Source: Salinibaculum litoreum (GTDB lineage: Archaea > Halobacteriota > Halobacteria > Halobacteriales > Haloarculaceae). Taken from it: DNA of 64,000 nucleotides. This document shows positions 16,392-24,114 of the stretch, piece after piece. The number at the start of each line of letters is the position of its first letter. Position 1 is the first letter of the stretch. The stretch covers positions 806,001-870,000 of the forward strand of contig CP046866.1 in NCBI GenBank assembly GCA_009789175.1. The letters are read 5' to 3'. The translations under genes were made by a program, and so were the position numbers. The notes under the pieces are model-generated. The model was not told the DNA's origin and did no database searches. It saw nothing but the letters and a program-made list of their open reading frames with translations.

Positions 16392-18254
16392 CTACTTCGA
16401 GTCGAGTATCTGCAGGTGGTTCCCGTCGAAATCACCGAGGTCGCCGGTGTGATACCACTCCTCGCGGATAGCGTAGGCCGTCGCCTGTTCGTCGTCCCAG
16501 TAGCCGTCCATGACGTTGGGGCCACGCACGACGATTTCGTCGTCCTCGGCAAGGGCGATTTCCATCCCTGGGAACGGCTCACCGACCGTGTCTGCCCGGA
16601 AGTCTTCGGGACCGGTAATCGTCGCGAGGCCGGTCATCTCGGTCGACTCGTAGATTTCCCGCATCGGGATGCCCAGTCCCCAGAAGAAGTGCAACACGTC
16701 GTCGTCGATGCTCTCGGTGCCCGTCAGTGCGTACGTCAACTCGTCGAGGCCGAACTCCTCACGTAGCGCCGGGAAGACGGTTCGCTTTGCCATCTTGTGT
16801 TTCAGCGACAGCCCCGAGGTCGCGCTGCGACCCTCGCGCATCCGCTCGCCGTAGGTCTCGGCGACGTCTTTGGCGATGAGTTGTTTCGCGCTGCCCATCT
16901 CCGCCAGCCGCTCTTGCATCTGTTCGTGGAGTCTGTCGTAGGCCCGTGGGACACCCACCAGCAGGTCCGGGTGGACGGTCTGTAGTTGGTCGATGAAGTC
17001 CTCGGTACTCATGTAGGCCACAGCGTTGCCGGTGTGCCAGAGGTAGTAGGTCGCGCTGCGCTGGTAGATGTGTGCAAGCGGGAGGAAGCAGGTCCCGGTG
17101 CCGCCGGCGTCCATCGGGAGCCGTTCCTGCAACATCGCGATGCTCGCAAGCAGATTGCGGTGGGTGAGCGTACAGCCACGCGGATGCTTGTCGGTGCCGA
17201 GTTTGTAGACGATAGTCGCCGGGTCGTCCTCCTCGCGGTCGAATCCAGGGAGTTCGTCCGGCTCCGCGTCCGGCAGCGTATCGAGCCGAAGCGCCGTCTC
17301 GACGGCTTGCTCGACTGTAACCGGAAGCGTCGACTCCGCGACGAGTACGTCGATGTCAGCGTCGTCGATGATGTGCAAGGCGCGTTCGTTCTCGTAGAGG
17401 TTCGAGACGGGAACCGACACCAGCCCTGCAAGCTGGCACGCGAGGTCGACGACCGACCACTCGTAACACGGGTCCGCGTAGATGCCGACCCTGTCGCCGG
17501 GTTCGAGCCCGTGTTCGAGGAGTCCCCCGGCGATGGACCGGGCATGCTCCCACACCTCTTCGAAGGTGTGCTCGTCCATCGCCTCCCGCTCGGGATGACG
17601 AGTCGCCGTCTTGCTCCCGTGTCTGGAGTGGACGCGGTCGAGCCACGCCGCCATCGGCCCGTCGGGTATCGAGAGCGCGTCACCGCTGTGAATCTTGCTC
17701 GTGAGCTCTACCTCGAATTCGGGAATCTCTTCCTCCTCGTCCTCGGCTTCAGGGTGGGCGGACTCGACTGCCCGGTCCTCCCGGAGTTTGCCCGGTTCGT
17801 ACTCGTACTCCTCGGCGAGATTCTCCGCGTAGTATTCGGCGTAGGTCTGGTCCTGGTCGTTCCCCGCGATGTGTGAATCCAGCCAGTCCCGGACGAAGGT
17901 CAGCACCTCCATCGTAATGTACTCGCCGTTTTCGTGCTTTTCCCGGAGTTCACGCACCCGCTCGGCGAATTCCTCGTGTTTGTCGCGGTGGTCGAAAAAA
18001 CAGTCCGCACAGTCCATCGAGAAGCCGCAGTCCTGCATAAACTCCTCTTCGTCGCCGAAGTGATACTCCGTGTATCGCTCCAACTCGACGAGGATGTCTC
18101 CGATTTCGTCCTCGGAATGACCCTCGTCCATCGCCACGTAGAGGTCGTTGAGTACGTCGAACAGATGTTTGTGCTGGTCGTCGAACCGGTCAACACCGGT
18201 GCTATACCGCTCGTCCTCCCACTCTATAAATTTCGAGTCGCCGCTGGTTCCCAT
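16392..18254 (-). CDS. Hemerythrin domain fused to a degenerate acyl-CoA synthetase (ANL) domain
   Basis: Residues 1-140 form a bacteriohemerythrin domain with all seven di-iron ligands (H28, H65, E69, H89, H93, H128, D133) and three extra cysteines (76, 82, 85). After an acidic linker, residues about 195-620 align with the N-terminal domain of long-chain acyl-CoA synthetases. The ATP-binding loop, normally Y-T-S-G-T-T-G-x-P-K-G, reads YKLGTDKHPRGC (350-361), losing the Ser/Thr/Gly and the lysine. The protein ends at ILDSK, exactly at the hinge where the C-terminal catalytic subdomain should begin. YESTE and HTGD motifs remain. I infer an oxygen- or redox-responsive ligand-binding protein or pseudoenzyme; a partner could supply the missing domain. 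Confidence 0.85.
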   Translation of the reverse strand: MGTSGDSKFIEWEDERYSTGVDRFDDQHKHLFDVLNDLYVAMDEGHSEDEIGDILVELERYTEYHFGDEEEFMQDCGFSMDCADCFFDHRDKHEEFAERVRELREKHENGEYITMEVLTFVRDWLDSHIAGNDQDQTYAEYYAENLAEEYEYEPGKLREDRAVESAHPEAEDEEEEIPEFEVELTSKIHSGDALSIPDGPMAAWLDRVHSRHGSKTATRHPEREAMDEHTFEEVWEHARSIAGGLLEHGLEPGDRVGIYADPCYEWSVVDLACQLAGLVSVPVSNLYENERALHIIDDADIDVLVAESTLPVTVEQAVETALRLDTLPDAEPDELPGFDREEDDPATIVYKLGTDKHPRGCTLTHRNLLASIAMLQERLPMDAGGTGTCFLPLAHIYQRSATYYLWHTGNAVAYMSTEDFIDQLQTVHPDLLVGVPRAYDRLHEQMQERLAEMGSAKQLIAKDVAETYGERMREGRSATSGLSLKHKMAKRTVFPALREEFGLDELTYALTGTESIDDDVLHFFWGLGIPMREIYESTEMTGLATITGPEDFRADTVGEPFPGMEIALAEDDEIVVRGPNVMDGYWDDEQATAYAIREEWYHTGDLGDFDGNHLQILDSK

Positions 18255-18389
18255 ATCCTGTTGTTACGATACGCGCCATCTAAATGCGACTTACATTCCC
18301 ATGAATTGAAAACACCCATCATTTTGAGGCTCGATACGTAGTTTGGACGGAAGACAGATGCAGCCCGCAGATAGCCCCGCAACTCACTA

Positions 18390-18821
18390 ATGTACGAACT
18401 CGACGACGACGAGATAGCGGCCGTGCTCGAACGAAACGGGGTTGGCGTCCTCGCCCTCGATGGGCCCGTCTACCCCTACCAGATACCGATGTGTTACGGG
18501 TATCTCGCTGCCGATGACTGCTTTGTCCTCCAGTTGACCGGCGGTGGCGAGAAACACCAGTCCATCCAGTTCAACCCCCGCGCCAGCGTCACCGTCTTCG
18601 AGGAAACCGACCCGGGCACGCGCTGGCAGAGTGTCGTTGTCCGTGGCGTCCTGGAAGCGATATCGTACCGGGACGAGGAACCAGCCTTCGCTGCGCTGGC
18701 AGCCAACACGCAGTCGGCACCGAATCCCGTCTCGTGGGCCGACTCGACCGACCGTGGGGACCTCGCACCGTATCGCCTCTCTATCGACGAGCGGGCCGGT
18801 CGCGCCTTCGAGTTGGGCTAA
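18390..18821 (+). CDS. Pyridoxamine-5'-phosphate oxidase-like FMN-binding protein
   Basis: The 143-residue product has the split-barrel flavin-binding pattern of the PPOX family (VGVLALDGPVYPYQIPM, then ASVTVFEE and WQSVVVRGVLEAI). Short archaeal members are FMN- or F420-dependent oxidoreductases or heme/flavin carriers; the substrate cannot be told. The gene is divergent from the hemerythrin fusion gene, and the 135-base gap between them holds both promoters. It overlaps the next convergent gene by four bases. Confidence 0.8.
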   Translation: MYELDDDEIAAVLERNGVGVLALDGPVYPYQIPMCYGYLAADDCFVLQLTGGGEKHQSIQFNPRASVTVFEETDPGTRWQSVVVRGVLEAISYRDEEPAFAALAANTQSAPNPVSWADSTDRGDLAPYRLSIDERAGRAFELG

Positions 18822-19222
18822 AGCGCCCCGCGAACGAGCGCTCCCCAGACCGGCCCGACCACCGCGAGGACTATCGTCACGTACGACAGCGGCGCAAGCG
18901 CCAGCAGGTTCCAGGGCGTCACAAGCGGCGTCACTACAAAAAACACCGCCAGAACGAGCACTCCGAACCCTGCCCCGGCCAGCAACGCCCTTCCCAGCGT
19001 CCGCCGGGTCAGCCCCACGAGCCCACCGGCGACGAACAGCCCGACCCAGTGGACAGCGACCAGTCCGAGTCCGACCACGACGGCACCGACGAGCGCGAGC
19101 CGTCGCCGCGTATCGTCAGCGCGGACCCCGTCGAGTCCGCTGTCGATGCGTGCGATGACCGTCTGCCGGTCAGCTTCCTCCGGCGTCTCCGACCCCGGTG
19201 TCTCCTCGCTGTCGGTGCTCAT
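18818..19222 (-). CDS. Small membrane protein of unknown function
   Basis: The 134-residue protein has an acidic N-terminus (MSTDSEETPGSETPEEADR), a helix with basic residues and three or four hydrophobic segments (about residues 44-62, 70-100, 108-130). The ATG at 19222 overlaps the stop of the upstream acylase gene by four bases, so the two are translationally coupled. I do not recognise the family. It might anchor or assist export of the acylase, which is inference from position only. Confidence 0.7.
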   Translation of the reverse strand: MSTDSEETPGSETPEEADRQTVIARIDSGLDGVRADDTRRRLALVGAVVVGLGLVAVHWVGLFVAGGLVGLTRRTLGRALLAGAGFGVLVLAVFFVVTPLVTPWNLLALAPLSYVTIVLAVVGPVWGALVRGAL

Positions 19223-21603
19223 TCCTCGGCCTCCTCGACAGTGATGTCCGCGCCGCCATCCGGCTCGCCGTCGAGTCGCCGGTACTCCCCCCTTGCCCAC
19301 AGAGGCAACTGGTCCTGATAGCTGTCACCGAACGGCGAGCCATCGTTGCCGCCGGGAATCACGTCACGCGATTTGCCACCGATATCGGCGACCAACCGGT
19401 AGCTCGCGCCGTGGTCGCTCTCGGTGTCGAACGCCCAGACGGTCTCCCCGGTTCCGCTCGTCGGGTGGCGGTCGTAGTTCAGCCCCGGGACCTGCTCACC
19501 GAACGGGTGGTCGATGGCGGTGACGTTGTACTCGCCGTAGTTCTCCCAGCCCTCCTCGTCTATCGTCTCGACGGCCGCTTCGACGGCTTCGGTTAGCACC
19601 CCTGCCCGGTCGCCGTCGAACACGTCGCTGTCGGCCGGGAGCGTTACCAGCACCCACTCCTGGGGCCAGTACGTCTCGTCGAGGCCGGTCCCCTCGAAGA
19701 AGTCGGCCCAGGTCCGTTCCCGGAAGGCGTCGTAGACGTGCCGGAAAAAGAGCGCGGCCGCCGAGTCCGGACGCATCTGGTAGTCCCAGTCTGCAAGCGT
19801 GTCCAGCCACTCCCCGGCCGCGTCGGGCATCCGATCGCGTGCATCGAGTATCGCGGGGACCAACATTCGGGCACGCACCGAGAGCGCGTCTGTCTGTAAC
19901 GCCTCCATCGCTTCTCGGTCCACGTCACCCTGCGAGACGAGCGTGTCCAGTCGCTCTGCAATGCGGGTCGCACGGAACCCGGAGTCGTATGCCTGCCCGA
20001 TGGGATAGCGTGGGTCGTCGGCCGGCCGCTGATTCGCCGTCGAGATGGCTGTTGGATTCAGCACTGCTGGCTTCTCCTCGAAGGGAACGAATCCCTCCCA
20101 CGTGGAGGTGCCAAAGGGCTCGAACCCCTCCCATTCCCCCTCACCTGCCGTCCCGTCGAACACGCGGTCACCCCGGACGATGTCGCCCTCGACCCGCCGG
20201 ATGGGAATCTTTCCGGCCATCTGGTAGAGGGTGTTCCCGTCGCGGTCAGCGTAGAGGAGTTGCTGGGTCGGCACGTCGAACTTCTCGGTCGCCGCCCGGA
20301 ACGACTCGACGCCCGTCGAGCGGTTCCACCCGTGAATGGCCTCGATTTCACGCGTCTCGCTGGTTCCCGTCCACGCGACGCCAACCGACCGACTCTCGCC
20401 GTCTATCTCGCGGTCGACGTACGGGCCGTGGACCGTCTTGCGGACGGTCACGTCCTCGTTTTCGCCGTCTGCAACTTCGATGGTCCGCGTCTCGGTGTCG
20501 AACTCCAGCCACTCGCCGCGATAGCGATACTCGCCCTCTCTGGTTTCGTACTCGTAGAAGTCGATGACATCTGCGCCGACGTTCGTCAGTCCCCACGCGC
20601 CGTGGTCGTTCTCGCCGATGACGACGAGCGGCGTACCGACCAGGGCTCCGCCTCTGGTAGTTAGCCCGTCGATTGTCACCTGTTGCTGGTACCAGATAGG
20701 CGGTGCCTGCAAGCCGAGATGCGGGTCGTTACAGAGTATCGGCTCGCCGCTGTCAGTCACAGCGCCGGAGACGACCCACGAGTTCGACCCCACGATGCGC
20801 GGCGTTTCGAACTGCGAGAGCCAGTCGACGAGATCGCGGTCAATGTTGCTTGCCGCCTTCCCGCTGGTTGCACTGTCACCGCCGACCCCGCGAACCTCGC
20901 CGTCGGTCTCTTCGGGGTCGACGATGGGCACGTCGTGGTCGAGTCGGTCGGGGTACAGCGTCCGGTAGGTGGGCTCCTCGAAAGTATCCCGTTTCACCTC
21001 GGCTCGTAGCGTCTCGAAGCTCCCCGTCAGGAACCACCCGAGCAAGACGCCCACGAGCGCGGTGTCGGTCACCGTCCACGGCTCCGGTTCGTAGCCGAGG
21101 ATGCCAAACTCCACGCCGACTGGCCCCTCCTCGATGTAGGTGTTGACACCGTCGGCGTAGGCCTGCACGACCGACTCCGTGTCGGTCCCAGCGATTGCCC
21201 GCCGGGACGCTTCTGCTGCACCCTGGAAGTCCATCTTTGCGGCGAAGCGGTCGTTTTCCAGCCCCTGTTTGCCGACGACGGCGGCGAGCCGGCCGCCAGC
21301 CCGTCGCCGGACGAGGTCCATCTCCCCGAGTCTGTCCGCTGCCTGTGCGACGCCTACAGCGAACGCGGCAGCCTCCTCGCTGTCGGCCTCGACGTGGGGG
21401 ACGTGGTAGTCGTCGTAGGTCACCGTCGCCGGTCCGTACGGACTCTCGACGGTCTCTGGTGGATGGCCGATGCGCTGCCACAGCGACCCGCTCAGCGGAG
21501 CCACCCTGTCGAGAAACTCCCCGACCGGCGACAGCGCCGCCGCAACTGGGCCCACCCCGGCCAGCGCGGCCAGCACTGTCCGGCGTGTGGGGTGGTCTGT
21601 CAT
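19219..21603 (-). CDS. Penicillin acylase family amidohydrolase (Ntn hydrolase)
   Basis: The 794-residue protein starts with a Tat-like signal (MTDHPTRRTVLAALAG). The Ntn-hydrolase processing site IVG-SNSWVVSG is present, with S273 the predicted N-terminal nucleophile of the beta chain after self-cleavage. Length and the two-chain layout match penicillin/acyl-homoserine-lactone acylases. It is likely exported and hydrolyses an amide such as an acyl amino acid or acyl lactone; the substrate is not predictable. It heads a two-gene unit with the small membrane protein. Confidence 0.87.
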   Translation of the reverse strand: MTDHPTRRTVLAALAGVGPVAAALSPVGEFLDRVAPLSGSLWQRIGHPPETVESPYGPATVTYDDYHVPHVEADSEEAAAFAVGVAQAADRLGEMDLVRRRAGGRLAAVVGKQGLENDRFAAKMDFQGAAEASRRAIAGTDTESVVQAYADGVNTYIEEGPVGVEFGILGYEPEPWTVTDTALVGVLLGWFLTGSFETLRAEVKRDTFEEPTYRTLYPDRLDHDVPIVDPEETDGEVRGVGGDSATSGKAASNIDRDLVDWLSQFETPRIVGSNSWVVSGAVTDSGEPILCNDPHLGLQAPPIWYQQQVTIDGLTTRGGALVGTPLVVIGENDHGAWGLTNVGADVIDFYEYETREGEYRYRGEWLEFDTETRTIEVADGENEDVTVRKTVHGPYVDREIDGESRSVGVAWTGTSETREIEAIHGWNRSTGVESFRAATEKFDVPTQQLLYADRDGNTLYQMAGKIPIRRVEGDIVRGDRVFDGTAGEGEWEGFEPFGTSTWEGFVPFEEKPAVLNPTAISTANQRPADDPRYPIGQAYDSGFRATRIAERLDTLVSQGDVDREAMEALQTDALSVRARMLVPAILDARDRMPDAAGEWLDTLADWDYQMRPDSAAALFFRHVYDAFRERTWADFFEGTGLDETYWPQEWVLVTLPADSDVFDGDRAGVLTEAVEAAVETIDEEGWENYGEYNVTAIDHPFGEQVPGLNYDRHPTSGTGETVWAFDTESDHGASYRLVADIGGKSRDVIPGGNDGSPFGDSYQDQLPLWARGEYRRLDGEPDGGADITVEEAEE

Positions 21604-21642
21604 ACCAGTACCGACAACTCCCAACCTGATAACCGTTTTTCC

Positions 21643-22388
21643 CTACTCGAACCAGACCTTCCACTCCTCGCCCTGTGTCCGCGCCTCTACTGTGACGGTC
21701 TGCTGGTCCTGTGAAGAGGTAGCCCCGACGATGACTATCTCGACGAGTCGCTGGTCGGAGCCGTCCTCGACGGTCTCCAGCCCCACTATCCGGATGTCGT
21801 TTTCCTCGTAGGCACGGGCGACCGCGTCAGGCAGGTCACTGACCGGTGCATCCTCGTGAATGGTCGCCAGTGCTGCCTCCTTGTTGCCCCGGTCCAGTTC
21901 GTCGTAGTACCGGAAGACGACTGCCTCGTGTGGCGGCAACAGCGGTTGCTCCTGTCCGGCCCAGAGCCGCCAGTTCCCGCTGTCCCTTCTACACTCAACC
22001 GTCCCGCTCCTGGTCCGCTCCCCCATGTCGAGTGTCACCTCGACTGACGCTTCCCCGTCGCCCTGCTCGGTCGTCTCCACACTGTCGACTGTCAGGTCGC
22101 TGCTTTCCAGACGGGAGAGCAGGAACCCTGGCAGGGACTCCCGTGGCGCATCGCTGTGCGTGTACTCGCTCGTGGTGTCACTGTCGTCCTCAGCCAGCCG
22201 CCCCCTGCTGTCGCGGCCACGCCGGCACCGTATTTCAGTGCTCGTCGCCGACTGATTGCTCGCTCTTTGCTCTCCATCTCCTGTTTGCGCTGGTCGATAC
22301 GGGACGAGTCGTCGACGCGAACCGTGGACTGCCGTGGCTGGCCGGGCGTTCCCAGCAAGACGGCAAGGCGCTCGCGGAGGGCACTCAT
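21643..22388 (-). pseudogene. Frameshifted Tat-type protein of unknown function
   Basis: Two frames join into one protein. The N-terminal part starts at 22388 (MSALRERLAVLLG), includes SRRRALKYGAGVAATAGG, a twin-arginine-like export signal, and runs to about 22201. The C-terminal part ends at 21643 and, read upstream without a stop, gives RLAEDDSDTTSEYTH. Adding one base at the C5 run (22201-22205, a G run on the coding strand) restores a single frame. The C-terminal 145 residues look like a small secreted domain (YYDELDRGNKEAA, LTF2/NTF2-like in flavour). It may be a sequencing error, a real pseudogene or a slippage site. Function unknown. Confidence 0.65.
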
Positions 22389-22459
22389 CGCCCTCGGCTA
22401 CTCCACAGGCACGAATAAATCTCTCTGTTCGATGAAAGCCGGAAAAATCGGCAGCGGCG

Positions 22460-22921
22460 CTATTCGTAGAGCCAGGTCTCGTCGATGCGTTCCCACTCGG
22501 TCAGCTCGTCGTCGTCGAAGAACAGCTCGATTTCGCGCTCGGCCGAGCCTTCCTCGGTGTCGCTGCCGTGGATGACGTTGCGACCAAGGTCGAGTCCGAA
22601 GTCACCGCGGATGGTGCCGGGTGCGGACTCGGCGGGGTCGGTCTCGCCCATCATCGTGCGGACCTGGGCGACCGCGTCCTGGCCTTCGAGGACCATCGCC
22701 ATCACCGGACCGCTGGTGATGAAGTCGGTCAGGTCGTCGAAGAACGGCTTGTCCTCGTGTTCGGCGTAGTGTTCGGCTGCGAGGTCGTCGTCGATCTGCA
22801 TGAACTTCGCGCCGACGAGCTTCAGGCCGCGTTCCTCGAACCGGGAGATAATCTCGCCGATGAGGCCGCGCTGGACGCCGTCAGGCTTGACCATCACGAA
22901 GGTGCGCTCGGTCTCGCTCAT
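22460..22921 (-). CDS. ndk: Nucleoside diphosphate kinase
   Basis: The 153-residue enzyme transfers the gamma phosphate between nucleoside triphosphates and diphosphates. The phospho-histidine H118 sits in the signature [12 protein letters not shown], and the N-terminal [11 protein letters not shown] loop is intact. It overlaps the end of the L24e gene by four bases (22918-22921) and is the last gene of the L7Ae-S28e-L24e-Ndk operon, a widespread archaeal order. Confidence 0.97.
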   Translation of the reverse strand: MSETERTFVMVKPDGVQRGLIGEIISRFEERGLKLVGAKFMQIDDDLAAEHYAEHEDKPFFDDLTDFITSGPVMAMVLEGQDAVAQVRTMMGETDPAESAPGTIRGDFGLDLGRNVIHGSDTEEGSAEREIELFFDDDELTEWERIDETWLYE

Positions 22922-23250
22922 GCTTCAGCCTCCGTCTCTTCTTCGGCTTCCTGCTCGTCGTCTGTCTCGACTTCCTCGGCCGATTCGTCGGCCTCGGCTT
23001 CGTCCTCGCCTTCGTCCGCTTCGACTTCCTCGGCCGCCTCGTCGGCGGTGTCGGCCTCGGTCTCGGTGGCTTCCTCGGGTCGAGCGGTGTCGGTCCACTC
23101 GAGGTCCCGGGATTCGCGACCGAGGTCGGCGTTTTTCTCGCACTTCGCGGAGCAGTAGTCGATTGTCGTTCCGTCGGTGCGGACGAGCATCGTGCCCGTG
23201 CCGGGCTCGATGTCGCTGCCGCAGTAGTCACATTCGCGTTCTCGCGGCAT
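22918..23250 (-). CDS. rpl24e: 50S ribosomal protein L24e with long acidic C-terminal tail
   Basis: Residues 1-60 are a normal zinc-binding L24e (CDYCGSDI...[10 protein letters not shown]). Residues from about 60 to 110 form a tail made almost only of Glu, Ala, Asp and Thr, which roughly doubles the usual length of about 60. Acidic tails occur on haloarchaeal ribosomal proteins, but this one is long. The start overlaps the S28e stop by one base (23250). Confidence 0.92.
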   Translation of the reverse strand: MPRERECDYCGSDIEPGTGTMLVRTDGTTIDYCSAKCEKNADLGRESRDLEWTDTARPEEATETEADTADEAAEEVEADEGEDEAEADESAEEVETDDEQEAEEETEAEA

Positions 23251-23480
23251 TATTGACCTCCGATGGTGTCCGCCTCGCGCGCGGTCTCGCGGAGCTGGAG
23301 CACGTCGCCCTCACGGACCGGCCCGAGAACGTTCCGGGTGATGATACGCCCCTTGTTCTCGCCCTCGCGGATGCGGCATTTGACCTGCATGGCCTCGCCG
23401 TGCATCCCGGTCCGGCCCACGAGTTCGATAACTTCCGCGGGCGTGGAACCGCCGCCGTCTTCAGTCTCCTCAGCACTCAT
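23250..23480 (-). CDS. rps28e: 30S ribosomal protein S28e
   Basis: The 76-residue product has the S28e core ([19 protein letters not shown]) and the family signature ending in LRETAREA near the C-terminus. It is a small-subunit protein near the mRNA exit path. It lies between the L7Ae and L24e genes. Confidence 0.96.
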   Translation of the reverse strand: MSAEETEDGGGSTPAEVIELVGRTGMHGEAMQVKCRIREGENKGRIITRNVLGPVREGDVLQLRETAREADTIGGQ

Positions 23481-23490
23481 CTTTGGTCAC

Positions 23491-23853
23491 CTACTGAAGT
23501 TCCTCGAGCTTCTCGGCGATGTCGTCCACGTCGCCCGCGGCGTCACCGGCGTCGGTGACGGCTGCGGCGGCGCTGCCGACTTCGAGTCCGGCCGCGTGGC
23601 CGATGTCGTCCTGCGTCCCGACGAAGACGTACGGGATGTTCTTCTCGGCGGCCAGCTCGGGGAGGTGCATGACGACCTCCTCGGGCTGGACGTCTTCGGC
23701 GACGAAGACGAGGTCGGCGTTGCCTCGCTCGACGGCTTTGGTTGTCTCGTTCGTTCCCTTCTTTACGCGTCCTGTGTCCCGGGCGACCTCGAGCGCTTCG
23801 AGCGCGTCGTCTTCGAGGTCTGCGGGTACGTCGAAATCTACGTACACTGGCAT
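23491..23853 (-). CDS. rpl7ae: 50S ribosomal protein L7Ae
   Basis: The 120-residue protein matches archaeal L7Ae, a kink-turn RNA-binding protein of the ribosome, RNase P and box C/D and H/ACA RNPs. The kink-turn-binding stretch [18 protein letters not shown] and the [10 protein letters not shown] hydrophobic loop are intact. It is the first gene of the operon; ten bases separate it from rps28e. The 261 bases upstream to tmcA hold both divergent promoters, with no other gene seen. Confidence 0.97.
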   Translation of the reverse strand: MPVYVDFDVPADLEDDALEALEVARDTGRVKKGTNETTKAVERGNADLVFVAEDVQPEEVVMHLPELAAEKNIPYVFVGTQDDIGHAAGLEVGSAAAAVTDAGDAAGDVDDIAEKLEELQ

Positions 23854-24114
23854 AGTTGGTTCACCTCCTGCGCGCAGGCTCGCACTCCCCCGCCCTCGCG
23901 GGCCGTCCCGCGCCGTCAGAGAAGCGACGGTCGTTGAGTCCTATCGGGGCTGGGAGCGTCATCAACCTCGCGCAGGCTGTACACCGATGTGAATCATCTG
24001 CCCCTAAAGCAGTTTCGAAGCCGCTATTCCGTGTGACCCGGCCGCACGCCCGTCCTGGCTGTTCTGTGGCCCGTCGACCACAGTCTACATTGCCCGCAAG
24101 CGCCACACGCGACT

